From: an uncultured Acetobacteraceae bacterium
Lineage (GTDB): Bacteria; Pseudomonadota; Alphaproteobacteria; Acetobacterales; Acetobacteraceae
Direction: 5' to 3'
DNA length: 42,258 nt
NCBI GenBank assembly: GCA_903918195.1
Contig: CAIXDS010000394.1
Span: forward strand, 1 to 42,258
Made by a program: the position numbers and the translations under genes. Shown here one piece after another: positions 8,590 to 17,658 of the stretch. Within the stretch, counting starts at the first letter, position 1. Each line of letters begins with the position of its first letter. The notes under the pieces were generated by a model. That model had not been told where the DNA came from, did no database searches, and saw nothing but the letters and a program-made list of their open reading frames with translations.

Positions 8590-9306
8590 CCCGTGACGGC
8601 CCTGCTGGCCACCTGGCTCGCGCCGTTCCGCGACTGTTTCATCGCGTCGGCCCGGCCAGCGCGGGCGGCGGCGCCCTCATGGGATCTGAAGGGCCCGCGT
8701 CTGCCCAAGCTCGCCGACGTGCTGGCAAACCCGGCGACGGTATGGACGAAGCTGGAGGTGACCGACTGGTATGGCGGGCAGACCCGGCTGGTCGAGATCG
8801 CCACCCGGGTCGCGGTCTGGTACCACGCCGGCCTGCCGCCGGCGCCGATCCCTGGGCGCTGGTCTGCGACCCGACCGACCGGCGCGAGCCACAGGCCTTC
8901 CTCAGCACCCGCCTCGACGACAAGCCCGCGGACATCTTTGGCTGCATCGTCTCGCGCTGGCGGGTGGAGACGACGTTCCAGGAGGTCCGCCGCCATCTCG
9001 GCGTCGAGACCCAGCGCCAGTGGTCGGACCTTGCCATCCTGCGCACCGCCCCGGCGCTGCTCGGGTTGTTCTCGCTGATCACGCTGTGCGCCAGCCAGCT
9101 GACGGGGGCGCCGGCCGCCACCCTGCGCCCGCAAGGCGCCGCCTGGTACGACAAGCGCGAACCTACCTTCAGCGACGCCATCGCCGCAGTGCGCCGCGCG
9201 CTCTGGTGCCCGCGCATTTTTCGATGCCCCGGCCAGGCCAGGGAACAACCGAAATCGTCACGACGCTCCTGCACAGGCTGGTCCAGACCGTGTGCTACGC
9301 CGCGTG
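8590..9306 (+). pseudogene. DDE transposase relic (IS701/IS4-like), frameshifted and N-terminally truncated
   Basis: The first part reads VLANPATVWTKLEVTDWYGG and VAVWYHAGLPPAPIP. After a one-base frameshift near 8855 it continues CDPTDRREPQAFLSTRLDD, FGCIVSRWRVETTFQEVRRH, LGVETQRQWSDLAILRTAPA and LLGLFSLITLCA. The RWRVETTFQE block looks like the third-acidic-residue region of IS4/IS701-type DDE transposases. The N-terminal part is absent, and the gene is not functional. The subfamily is uncertain. Confidence 0.6.
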
Positions 9307-9376
9307 AAGACTCGAAATTTGACCCTGTGGCGACTGACTGACCCGATGCACTCCGAAACAGACGACGGAAAGCCGA

Positions 9377-9560
9377 GCTGAGGAGGAAGATGCGCGGCGC
9401 CCAAACCGGGAGCGAGAGAACTTGATCAAGGAGCGCGGGCGGCACGTGAACCGCATCAAGGGCCTCTGTGTGCAGCAGGGATTGTTCACTACGAGCCCAT
9501 GCGCGCAGACTGGCATGAACGCTTGGCGGAGCTGCGGACGGGGAACCACCTCAATCCACT
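9377..9560 (+). pseudogene. IS110-family transposase, internal fragment
   Basis: The frame EEDARRPNRERENLIKERGR, followed by HVNRIKGLCVQQGLF, matches the end of the DEDD domain and the linker of IS110 transposases. A one-base shift then gives YEPMRADWHERLAELRTG, the next expected segment. It is on the opposite strand from the IS110 relic at 7157-7756, so it need not come from the same copy. Confidence 0.5.
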
Positions 9561-9856
9561 CTGTCATCGACACGTCGTGCAATCACAACCTCCTTTCACC
9601 TTGAAGTATATGAAAGTGTCGCACTGGACTTGCACACCGGCCTGTGACAGAATTAGAACATCGATAGCTGCATTGAGGTTAGAGGCTGACCCGGAATGTG
9701 TTCGCAATGAATGTTGAGCGGCTGACCTCAACGGGTTAGTTGAAATGGCTGGCGGGCAGCGCCCGGGCCACAGCAGGCAAACTCAGAGATTTGTAGGCAT
9801 TCTGCCCTCGGTCCGGATCGGACACTCCGATTGAAACAAGATGGTGAGCTTCCCAC
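9561..9856. other. Intergenic region upstream of cysD
   Basis: No gene was recognised in these 296 bases. They must contain the promoter of the cysD-cysNC pair, but I see no convincing -35/-10 pair or operator. A purine-rich GGTGAG lies 5' of the cysD ATG as a possible ribosome binding site. Confidence 0.4.
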
Positions 9857-10777
9857 ATGACCAACGCCGTCCCGTCGCGCCTCGCGCCGCATCTGAGGCA
9901 GCTTGAGGCTGAGAGTATCTCGATCATTCGCGAGGTGACGGCAAGCTTTCGCACCCCGGTTCTGCTCTACTCAATTGGCAAGGACAGCAGTGTCGTTCTG
10001 CACCTAGCGATGAAGGCCTTCGCGCCGGGCAAGCCGCCATTTCCGCTGTTGCACATCGCAACCGGCTGGGATTTCCGGGCAATGCTCGAGTTTCGCGACC
10101 GGCGCATCGCCGAACTCGGCTACGACCTTATTGTCCACACCAATCCGGACGGGCTGGCGCAGGGCATCAACCCGCTGACCCATGGTTCACAGGTCCACAT
10201 GTCGGTCATGGGCACCGAGGCGCTGAAACAGGCGCTCGACTCGCATGGCTTCGACGCCGCCATTGGCGGCGCCCGGCGCGACGAGGAGAAGTCTCGCGCC
10301 AAGGAGCGCGTCTTTTCTCACCGTGCGCCAGGCCATGTATGGGAACCGCGCGGCCAGCGGCCGGAACTTTGGGGTCTCTACAACACGCGCATCGCCCTGC
10401 GCGAAACAATGCGCGTTTTCCCGCTCTCGAACTGGACTGAGTTCGACGTCTGGGACTACATCGCGGCCGAGAACATCCCGATCGTTCCGCTTTACTACGC
10501 TGCCCCACGTCCGATCGTGCGCCGCAGTGGCATGCTGATTATGCGCGATGACGAGCGCATGCCGCTCGATCCAGGGGAGCAGGTGGAAACGATGTGGGTG
10601 CGCTTCCGCACCATGGGCGACTGGCCGCTGACCGCCGCACACGAGAGTCGGGCGGAGACGATCGACCAGGTGGTTGCGGAAATCCGCGTCGCCCGCGTCA
10701 GCGAGCGTTCCGGTCGATTGATCGACAACGATCAGGACGCCTCCATGGAACGCAAGAAGCGCGAGGGCTATTTCTGA
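9857..10777 (+). CDS. cysD: Sulfate adenylyltransferase subunit 2 (CysD/NodP)
   Basis: The 306-residue small subunit of ATP sulfurylase, which with CysN turns sulfate and ATP into adenosine 5'-phosphosulfate in the cytosol. The N-type ATP pyrophosphatase PP-loop is visible as [14 protein letters not shown]. Other family blocks are [52 protein letters not shown] and the C-terminal [20 protein letters not shown] with EGYF. The length is as expected. The ATG at 9857 gives the usual N-terminus ahead of [19 protein letters not shown]. Its TGA overlaps the ATG of cysNC by one base, so the two are translationally coupled. No other cys assimilation gene (cysH, cysI) is nearby, which suggests PAPS made here serves sulfation rather than cysteine synthesis. 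Confidence 0.96.
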   Translation: MTNAVPSRLAPHLRQLEAESISIIREVTASFRTPVLLYSIGKDSSVVLHLAMKAFAPGKPPFPLLHIATGWDFRAMLEFRDRRIAELGYDLIVHTNPDGLAQGINPLTHGSQVHMSVMGTEALKQALDSHGFDAAIGGARRDEEKSRAKERVFSHRAPGHVWEPRGQRPELWGLYNTRIALRETMRVFPLSNWTEFDVWDYIAAENIPIVPLYYAAPRPIVRRSGMLIMRDDERMPLDPGEQVETMWVRFRTMGDWPLTAAHESRAETIDQVVAEIRVARVSERSGRLIDNDQDASMERKKREGYF

Positions 10778-12645
10778 TGGACCGGATTGTGGTGCATACT
10801 GAACCTCCGCGCAGCCTGCTGCGCTTCCTGACCTGCGGCTCGGTCGATGACGGGAAGTCCACGCTGATCGGGCGCCTGCTTTACGACTCGCGCCTGATCA
10901 TGGAGGACACGCTCAACTCTCTGGCGAAAGACAGCCGCAAGCACGGCACGGTCGGCGAAGACATCGACCTTGCTCTGCTGGTGGATGGGCTTGAGGCCGA
11001 GCGGCAGCAGGGCATCACGATCGACGTGGCCTACCGGTTCTTCGGCACGCCGAAGCGCAACTTCATCGTGGCCGACACGCCAGGGCATGAGCAGTATACG
11101 CGCAACATGGCGACCGGAGCGTCGAACTGCGAGCTCGCCATTATCCTGGCCGATGCCCGCAAGGGCGTGCTGACCCAGACGCGGCGTCACACCTATATAT
11201 GCTCACTGCTCGGCATCCGGCATGTGGTGCTGGCGGTGAACAAAATCGATCTTGTTGATTTTTCTGAGCAGACCTTCGACCGCATCGTCGGCGATTGGCT
11301 GACCTTTGCTTCCAGCCTGGGCTTTCAGACCATGGTGCCGATCCCGCTCTCGGCCCGGTTTGGCGATAACGCCACGCAGCGCTCTGGCAACACGCCCTGG
11401 TACCTGGGGCCCACGCTGATCGACCACCTTGAGAAAGTGGACGTCGAAGGTGACACGGCCGCCAAGCCCTTCCGTTTTCCGGTCCAGTGGGTCAACCGTC
11501 CCCATCAGGACTTTCGCGGCTTCTCGGGCACCGTGGCGTCCGGTCGGGTTACATTGGGCGACGCCGTCGTGGTCGCGGCCTCAGGTCGGCAGAGCCGCGT
11601 TGTGCGCATCCTCGGACCCGACGGCGACATTTCTGGCGCGGCGGCCGGCGAGGCGGTGACGATCTGCCTCGCGGACGAGATTGACATTGCGCGCGGCGAC
11701 ATGCTTGTACCGCCCACCGCCCGGCCTCAGGTCGCGGACCAGTTTGCCGGCCACCTGCTGTGGATGGACGAGGAGGCGATGTTGCCTGGCCGCCAGTACA
11801 TGATGCGGATCGGTAACCTCTGGACCACGGCCTCGGTCACCTCGATCAGGCACCGGGTAAACGTGAATACGCTGGAGCACCAGGCGGCGCGGCGGCTCGA
11901 GCTGAACGAAATCGGTGTTTGCAACATCGAAGTGAAAAAACCCGTGCCGCTTGACCCCTATGCGGAGAACCGCACTACGGGCGCATTCATCCTGGTAGAC
12001 CGCTTTAGCAACCGCACTGCCGGCGCGGGCATGGTGGACTTTGTCCTGCGACGCGCGACCAACATCCACCACGAGGACTACCCGGTGGACAAGCTCGCCC
12101 GCGCCACGCTGGACCACCAGAAGCCGCTCGTGCTGTGGTTCACTGGTCTCTCCGGCTCAGGCAAATCGACCATCGCGAAGCTCATCGAACAGCGGTTGCA
12201 CCGCCGTGGGCGCCATACATACACGCTCGACGGTGATAACCTTCGCCAGGGACTCAACCGCGATCTTGGCTTCACGGACGCGGACCGTGTCGAGAATATC
12301 CGCCGCGTGGGCGAGGTGGCGAAGCTCTTCACCGATGCGGGGCTGATCGTGCTTTGCTCCTTCATCTCGCCCTTCCAGGCCGAGCGCCAGATGGTGCGCG
12401 ATATGTTTGAGCCCGGCGAGTTCGTGGAGATTTTCGTGGACACGCCGATTGACGAGTGCATACGGCGTGACCGGAAGGGGCTCTATGCCAAGGCAAGGAG
12501 CGGCGTGATCCAGAATTTTACCGGCATCACGAGCCCCTATGAGCCGCCCGAACAGCCAGACTTCCACTTGCGAACCGCGGGTACGACGGCCGAGGAGCTG
12601 GCGGAGGTGGTGCTACGCGGCGTGTTGCCGCTTATCGAGGGATAG
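10777..12645 (+). CDS. cysNC: Bifunctional sulfate adenylyltransferase GTPase / APS kinase (CysN-CysC, NodQ-type)
   Basis: A 622-residue fusion. Residues 1 to about 435 are the EF-Tu-like GTPase subunit of ATP sulfurylase, with P-loop [32 protein letters not shown] and NKIDLVD. Residues 440-622 are APS kinase, with Walker [25 protein letters not shown], the acceptor-serine region [21 protein letters not shown] and [11 protein letters not shown]. It therefore makes APS and phosphorylates it to PAPS. The start is ATG 10777, overlapping the cysD stop as TGATG; a longer upstream open frame is out of keeping with the family. The fusion is common where PAPS feeds sulfotransferases, as in rhizobial NodPQ. 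Two sulfotransferase genes are present in this window. Confidence 0.96.
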   Translation: MDRIVVHTEPPRSLLRFLTCGSVDDGKSTLIGRLLYDSRLIMEDTLNSLAKDSRKHGTVGEDIDLALLVDGLEAERQQGITIDVAYRFFGTPKRNFIVADTPGHEQYTRNMATGASNCELAIILADARKGVLTQTRRHTYICSLLGIRHVVLAVNKIDLVDFSEQTFDRIVGDWLTFASSLGFQTMVPIPLSARFGDNATQRSGNTPWYLGPTLIDHLEKVDVEGDTAAKPFRFPVQWVNRPHQDFRGFSGTVASGRVTLGDAVVVAASGRQSRVVRILGPDGDISGAAAGEAVTICLADEIDIARGDMLVPPTARPQVADQFAGHLLWMDEEAMLPGRQYMMRIGNLWTTASVTSIRHRVNVNTLEHQAARRLELNEIGVCNIEVKKPVPLDPYAENRTTGAFILVDRFSNRTAGAGMVDFVLRRATNIHHEDYPVDKLARATLDHQKPLVLWFTGLSGSGKSTIAKLIEQRLHRRGRHTYTLDGDNLRQGLNRDLGFTDADRVENIRRVGEVAKLFTDAGLIVLCSFISPFQAERQMVRDMFEPGEFVEIFVDTPIDECIRRDRKGLYAKARSGVIQNFTGITSPYEPPEQPDFHLRTAGTTAEELAEVVLRGVLPLIEG

Positions 12646-12825
12646 GGCGCGCAAGAAACCGAATCTAACCTGCGGCGCGTTTCCCGTGATGGAGGGGCGA
12701 GGCAACACAGGCGCAACGCGGCATCCAGGCCATACGGCAAAGCGATGCCGACCTTGCCGTGAGTGGGCTCGAACTCTGCCCGCCCACGAGATACAGCGAG
12801 AAGACAGCTCTCTGGATCGCGGGCG

Positions 12826-13749
12826 TCAGCCGAATTGCCATCCGGCAAGCATCACCGCTGCGATCTTTGCATATTGCTCTCTCCATTTCCATTCGGCTTC
12901 TTTATCTCGCAAAAGCCAGTCGTTGATTGCACCAACAGCCCAGGCAGCTCTCTGCGGCTCCAGACTGTCCCACGTTTCCGCCAAATTCGGCATGCTCTTT
13001 ATCATCCGAACCATTTGGCGGCAGGCGATGGGATCAATGAAAGCTGTCGGAAGGCAACGCCGCAGGATGCCTACATACTCCCGTTTTGGCGGCGACTCTG
13101 CGGCAAATGCGCTCTCGATCAACGGCAGAAATCCGCGGGCCGTGATTACGAAGTTAGCCACCCGGTGATCCGCGATCTGGATACTGGCAAACCCATCCGC
13201 AGCAGCACCGATGTGGCTGGCGTGAATTATGTCTGCTCCGACGTTGCCGGTGATTATCGAATACCGGCACTTCGAAAACACGAAAGCGCCAGCGTCGTCA
13301 ACGTCAAGAACCGGATCCAAAGATGCCGGCTTATAGATTGGCGGTCCACCGAGGCGATGCGCGTGCACCGTGAATTGCGGCGAGAACGCGATGCAAGCTT
13401 GCGCATTAAGCAACTTTGCAAATATTACCGCTCCGAGCCCTCCTGCGCTTACGCCAATTGTCACGACCCGTGCCGGCTCAAGTGGCCTCAAGACTTTTTG
13501 AATTTCCGCAAGAATTTTTTGGTTGTGCGCCAGTCGGCTATAGAAGCTGATAGTTTTGTCAACAACGAATACCCGAGTGACTTCTAATCCCTGCGTAGAC
13601 CGAAAAAACTCCTCCTGCGGTGTGCCGCCAAATAAGAGGGCGGCACCGGAGAAGACCACAAGAACGGCTGAGCGTTGCGTGCCGAACTGGACGCTAACGC
13701 GCAACCCGTCATCATCAAAGACCGTGCTAGTAGATGCCATGCCGCTCAC
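12826..13749 (-). CDS. Alpha/beta-hydrolase-like protein of a glycan cluster
   Basis: A 307-residue protein with no signal peptide. VVTIGVSAGGLGAVIFAKLL at about residues 93-112 has the nucleophile-elbow pattern G-x-S-x-G-G, with Ser as probable nucleophile. It is preceded by a beta strand and followed by a helix, as in alpha/beta hydrolases. AVLVVFSGAALLFGG near residue 29 could form the oxyanion region. The acid and His of a triad cannot be assigned with confidence. It is last in a minus-strand unit after the DUF6473-like and sulfotransferase genes, 63 bases downstream of the former. A role as esterase or deacetylase on a glycan is a guess. This three-gene unit is visibly more A+T-rich than its surroundings. 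Confidence 0.6.
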   Translation of the reverse strand: MSGMASTSTVFDDDGLRVSVQFGTQRSAVLVVFSGAALLFGGTPQEEFFRSTQGLEVTRVFVVDKTISFYSRLAHNQKILAEIQKVLRPLEPARVVTIGVSAGGLGAVIFAKLLNAQACIAFSPQFTVHAHRLGGPPIYKPASLDPVLDVDDAGAFVFSKCRYSIITGNVGADIIHASHIGAAADGFASIQIADHRVANFVITARGFLPLIESAFAAESPPKREYVGILRRCLPTAFIDPIACRQMVRMIKSMPNLAETWDSLEPQRAAWAVGAINDWLLRDKEAEWKWREQYAKIAAVMLAGWQFG

Positions 13750-13812
13750 AGTACCTGTAAATCTGTCCCTATATCAGTCGTGTTTTCCCGCCGTGGCGGT
13801 CGGGCACATGGA

Positions 13813-14730
13813 TCAAAGGCCGAGGATCCTTCTCAGCTCGCGCGTGGTTTCAGCCGTTGCGAGGTTCGTCAGATATTCATTTGGGTAATATGTATCTTCG
13901 ACACGACCATTCGGCATGTTCGTGCACCGCTGTTCACGGGGCATCGCCGTCAAGATCCGGGGAACCGGGGGAGAGACCGCGTAGGCAAGACCATCCACGG
14001 CCCGGATCAGCCGCTCAAAGCATGGTGTATCAATCAGATATGGGAAACGCCCAATCCAATTGCCAAACGAGCTGCCGCTGTCAGAGATCTCATGATGGTG
14101 CCGCTGGCTGATCCACAGAAGGACTTTTGGGCAGTCTATGAGGCCGATCAGTTGCAGCATCTTCGCAGTGTAACTCTCCCGAATTTCGTCTCCAAGCTCC
14201 TTGCGAGACGCATCTGTTCCGGATTCCCAAAGAGCCTGGAGTATTTTTAGGGAATCCGTGTAGGACGTATTCCCAGGTTGCTTCCAATGATTATTGGCGT
14301 TAGGGCTAATCGTGTAATCTCGCACCGAGACGCTGCGCCCAGCCATGAAAGCAATCACGGCAGCGTCGCATTGATTTACATACTTTATGAGGTCAGGGCG
14401 ACCAATGTAGAACTCCGGCCCGGCTCCACCCGCGCCAAGGTTCAGACATTGGCAGCTAAGCTGATGTGCAACGCCGAACGGAACCGAATCTTCGGTGTAG
14501 ATACCAAAAAGCTGAGCGCCACCCAAAAAGGCGATCCGCCTGCCGGGGACGCCTGCCTGAACGGCGGCACCAAAGCCCGGCGATGCCTCCGCAACCGGAT
14601 TCCAGGAATTCGGATGCTTCCTAAAAAAGAAACCCGACAATTGCTGATATTCATATTTTATAAATGGTAGATCTCGTACCATATAATAACGCCGATCTGC
14701 GTACGACTTAATCAAGTCATAAGTTAGCAT
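13813..14730 (-). CDS. DUF6473-like protein, function unknown
   Basis: A 305-residue protein resembling DUF6473 proteins found beside polysaccharide and sulfotransferase genes in alphaproteobacteria. Key blocks are AFLGGAQLFGIYT (about residues 67-79), CLNLGAGGAGPEFYIGRPDL and AAVIAFMAGRSVSVRDY. The first two resemble the Gly-rich and Asn-Gly positions of SGNH-type hydrolases, but I cannot assign a catalytic triad. The gene starts at ATG 14730, 26 bases after the sulfotransferase stop, so the two are probably co-transcribed. The 5' end of the gene is strikingly A+T-rich compared with flanking DNA, a possible sign of separate acquisition. Confidence 0.55.
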   Translation of the reverse strand: MLTYDLIKSYADRRYYMVRDLPFIKYEYQQLSGFFFRKHPNSWNPVAEASPGFGAAVQAGVPGRRIAFLGGAQLFGIYTEDSVPFGVAHQLSCQCLNLGAGGAGPEFYIGRPDLIKYVNQCDAAVIAFMAGRSVSVRDYTISPNANNHWKQPGNTSYTDSLKILQALWESGTDASRKELGDEIRESYTAKMLQLIGLIDCPKVLLWISQRHHHEISDSGSSFGNWIGRFPYLIDTPCFERLIRAVDGLAYAVSPPVPRILTAMPREQRCTNMPNGRVEDTYYPNEYLTNLATAETTRELRRILGL

Positions 14731-14756
14731 ATTACTAAACCCCGTTTAAGAAAATC

Positions 14757-15359
14757 TCAGCGACACGCCGCAAATTGGTCCAGCTCCCATTTACACATTG
14801 ATTCGATGATTTGCATATCGTCGGGAGTAACCTCAACGTCACTCAGCAGTTCAGACTTTTTTTCGTTGACATTGTCGTAAGGGATGGAATCGACTGCTAT
14901 TCCGAGTTTCCGGAGCAACTCACATGCAGAGGCGCCGAGATCCTGAACCGTCAGCACGTGATCGACGAGAAGACGTCCGTCGCGGTCCGTGATATATTGT
15001 TCGACGGTCTCTGGCATGTCGCCCCCAAGAAACTGACGAAAGCTGAAGTTTGCTCTCCCATAGCGACGCAAATGGGCGTAGTGCGAAAGCATCCGATCCT
15101 TGGTGTTGCGCAAGCTCATGAACACTTTCGGTGTGCGCTCCCAAACTTCTTCCGGTAGAAACGCCTTTAGCTCGAATGCAGTAGAATGTTTCCATAGCAG
15201 CCCTCTCGAATACCATTCTGCCGAGCGGGCTTCGCCTGCAGAATCATATCCCCAATACAATGCCTGATCTCCAACTGCCTGGATCACTGCCCGCGCGACC
15301 GAGGTGCCAGCGCATTTCTGCATATGAATCAGGGCAAGGACCCCGTCGATAACCACCAT
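14757..15359 (-). CDS. Sulfotransferase family protein (PAPS-dependent, carbohydrate type)
   Basis: A 200-residue enzyme expected to move sulfate from PAPS to a carbohydrate hydroxyl. The 5'-phosphosulfate loop is HMQKCAGTSVARAV near residues 12-25, and the 3'-phosphate site is the block SLRNTKDRMLSHYAHLRRYG near residues 81-100. This KCAGT/RNxxDRxxSxY pattern resembles hexuronic-acid 2-O-sulfotransferase-type families more than NodH-type ones. It is shorter than most (often 230-300 residues), but both cofactor sites are present. It begins the minus-strand unit with the DUF6473-like and hydrolase-like genes. The likely PAPS source is the cysD-cysNC pair about 2 kb away on the opposite strand. 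The acceptor is unknown. Confidence 0.75.
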   Translation of the reverse strand: MVVIDGVLALIHMQKCAGTSVARAVIQAVGDQALYWGYDSAGEARSAEWYSRGLLWKHSTAFELKAFLPEEVWERTPKVFMSLRNTKDRMLSHYAHLRRYGRANFSFRQFLGGDMPETVEQYITDRDGRLLVDHVLTVQDLGASACELLRKLGIAVDSIPYDNVNEKKSELLSDVEVTPDDMQIIESMCKWELDQFAACR

Positions 15360-15513
15360 TCCTCAATCTCGCTCTATATCACCCAGGAAACCCCGGAATT
15401 ATGCAATCCTACACCGGGTTCGGGAGAATGGGCAAGGTCGGGGTTCCAGGGCCAGCGCATTCTCAATGCGGCTGAGTCGCGTTTGCGCTTGGTGGTGGCG
15501 CGCTCCGGCGTGG

Positions 15514-15640
15514 TCATGATTTTGCAGTTCGGCGCTGTCGGGCGCGTTGCTCGGCGCGCTTGCGGGCTTTCCTGGCGTAGTACGATTCGCCCTTGATGAC
15601 AACGATCTCGGCGCGGTGAACGAGGCGGTCCACCGGCACC
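15514..15640 (-). pseudogene. IS21-type IstB-like ATPase, C-terminal fragment
   Basis: The minus-strand frame reads VPVDRLVHRAEIVVIKGESY, then YARKARKRAEQRARQRRTAK and a serine before the stop at 15514-15516. The segment DRLVHRAEIVVIKGESY resembles the C-terminus of IS21 helper ATPases. Only about 42 codons remain. The flanking 15360-15513 and 15641-15827 hold no recognisable gene; the latter contains the region upstream of manC. Confidence 0.5.
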
Positions 15641-15827
15641 ATCCGTCATGACCACAGTGGCCAAGCCGTCGCGGTGCGGCTCGACAATGCGCGACTTCCA
15701 TCTCATCGTTCGCCAGCCAGTCCGATCAAACTTTCCCAACTGTCCTGAAGGCCGATTCCACCTCAACGTCTGGACTCTTCCCAGGCCGCACTGCCATAGG
15801 TTGCAAACACCGAGCGAGGACTCACGC

Positions 15828-17288
15828 ATGACTGCGCCGCTGCCCAGTCCCGGCAACGACCCGATTTCTTCCCACCTGGTGGTGCCAGTGCTGCTGTCCG
15901 GTGGCTCCGGCACGCGGCTCTGGCCGGTCTCACGCGCGAGCTTTCCGAAACAGTTCTGGCCGCTGGTCTCCACCCGCTCGATGATCGAGGAGACCGCGCG
16001 CCGCGGGCTGGGCGAAGGCTTCGCGCCGCCGATCGTGGTGTGCAACCAGGCGCACCGGTTCGTGGTGGCCGAGCAATTGCGGCGCGCCGGGGTGACCGCG
16101 CCGCGCATCGTGCTGGAGCCGGTTGGGCGCAACTCCGCTCCGGCGATCGCCGCCGCGGCTCTGCTGGTCGCCGAGCAGGACCCCGACGCGGTCCTGTGGA
16201 TGATGGCTGCCGACGCAGCCATTCGCGATGTTCCCGCGCTGCACCGCGCCCTCGCCGCGGCGGTGGCGGCGGCGCGGGCCGGGCGTGTCGTGACCTTCGG
16301 TATGCGCCCGACCTCGGCCGAGACCGGTTATGGCTATATCGAGGTGGGCGAGCCGCTCGCCGACCTTCCTGGCGTGCACGACCTCGCCCGCTTTGTCGAG
16401 AAGCCCAATCCGGCCATGGCGGCGAAGCTGTCGGCTTCCGGCCGGCATCTGTGGAACTCGGGCATGTTCGTGTTCACCGCGCGCACCCTGCTGGCGGAGA
16501 TGGAGCGGCACGCACCCGACGTGTTGGTGGCCCTTCGCCCGGCGGTGAGCGGACGGACCGAGGATCTGGATTTCATCCGCCTGGAGCCCGACGCATTCGG
16601 CCTCGTGCCCAACATCAGCCTTGACTACGCGGTGGCCGAGCGCACCGACCGCGCCGCCGTGGTGCCGGCCGATCTGGGCTGGTCGGACGTGGGAAGCTGG
16701 GCCGCGCTGTGGGAGATGGGCGCCAAGGACGAGAACGGCAACGTCGCGGTGGGCGACGTGCTGCTGGAGGATGCCGACAACTGCTACGTGCGCAGCGACG
16801 GCATCCTGACGGCGGTGCTGGGATTGCAGGATGCCGTTGTGGTGGTGACCGAGGATGCGGTGCTGGCGATGCACCGCGACCGGGCGCAGGACGTCAAGCG
16901 CGTGGTGGACCGGCTGCGCGCGGCCGGGCGGCGCGAGGCGGTGGCGCATAACCGTGTGTATCGCCCCTGGGGGTTCTACGAGGGCCTGATCGAGGGTGAG
17001 CGGTTCCAGGTCAAGCGCATCGTCGTGTCGCCGGGGCAACGGCTGAGCCTGCAGAAGCATTTTCATCGCGCCGAACACTGGGTGGTGGTGAGCGGCACGG
17101 CGCTGGCCACCTATGACGGGACGACGAAACTGGTCCGCGAGAACGAGAGCGTTTATCTCCCGCTTGGCTGCGTGCATCGGCTGGAGAACCCGGGCCGGAT
17201 TCCGCTGACGCTGATCGAGGTCCAGAGCGGGGCGTATCTCGGCGAGGACGATATCGTCCGGTTCGAGGATACCTACGGGCGGAAGTAG
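15828..17288 (+). CDS. manC: Mannose-1-phosphate guanylyltransferase / mannose-6-phosphate isomerase
   Basis: A 486-residue bifunctional enzyme of the ManC/AlgA/CpsB type that makes GDP-mannose and interconverts mannose-6-phosphate and fructose-6-phosphate. The N-terminal nucleotidyltransferase shows LLSGGSGTRLWPVSRASFPK (residues ~22-41), SAETGYGYIEVG, FVEKPNPAMA, WNSGMFVFTA and DLGWSDVGSW. The C-terminal cupin-type isomerase domain begins near residue 375 with RPWGFYEGL and includes VSPGQRLSLQKHFHRAEHWV, whose His and Gln residues bind the metal. The start at ATG 15828 is chosen because the longer open frame from 15648 adds about 60 residues atypical for the family. The gene is flanked by IS21 and IS66 relics and is probably its own transcript. 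Confidence 0.94.
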   Translation: MTAPLPSPGNDPISSHLVVPVLLSGGSGTRLWPVSRASFPKQFWPLVSTRSMIEETARRGLGEGFAPPIVVCNQAHRFVVAEQLRRAGVTAPRIVLEPVGRNSAPAIAAAALLVAEQDPDAVLWMMAADAAIRDVPALHRALAAAVAAARAGRVVTFGMRPTSAETGYGYIEVGEPLADLPGVHDLARFVEKPNPAMAAKLSASGRHLWNSGMFVFTARTLLAEMERHAPDVLVALRPAVSGRTEDLDFIRLEPDAFGLVPNISLDYAVAERTDRAAVVPADLGWSDVGSWAALWEMGAKDENGNVAVGDVLLEDADNCYVRSDGILTAVLGLQDAVVVVTEDAVLAMHRDRAQDVKRVVDRLRAAGRREAVAHNRVYRPWGFYEGLIEGERFQVKRIVVSPGQRLSLQKHFHRAEHWVVVSGTALATYDGTTKLVRENESVYLPLGCVHRLENPGRIPLTLIEVQSGAYLGEDDIVRFEDTYGRK

Positions 17289-17384
17289 GTACACGAGACC
17301 GACCATTTTGTGGCTATGCGGTCAATCGGCGTCGAAATTTGAGCTCTCATTTCGGTCTGATGTTACGCTCGTGCCTTGTGGCCC

Positions 17385-17500
17385 CGCCGGTGCGAGAGGC
17401 GGCGGGTAACCTACTTCGCCGACTTGCTGCCCCGCCTCGTCAACGGCTGGCTGGCGGTCGCGTATCGACGAGCTCATGCCCTGGTGCTAGGTACAACCGG
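17385..17500 (+). pseudogene. IS66-family transposase, C-terminal relic
   Basis: VTYFADLLPRLVNGW is followed, after a frameshift around 17455-17465, by RIDELMPWC and a stop. Together they match the extreme C-terminus of IS66 transposases. It is a short decayed remnant in the gap between manC and the large glycosyltransferase gene. The rest of 17289-17658 shows no gene. Confidence 0.5.
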
Positions 17501-17658
17501 CCGCAGCCTGAACGTCAAGCCAGAATCAGCAGGGTCACAGAGCTCCACTTACATCGCAGCCGCGAGCAAGCAATTCGGGATAGCTTAAAGCTGCATGCGC
17601 TCCAGCGTCATGTTGGCGCGCATTCTGATCCTTTTTAGTAACATCAAGTCAAGAGGGA

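Noticed and set aside
15930..17306. 458-codon open frame antisense to manC
   Set aside because: Rich in His/Arg/Gln with no recognisable domain, while the plus strand encodes a complete, well-conserved enzyme.
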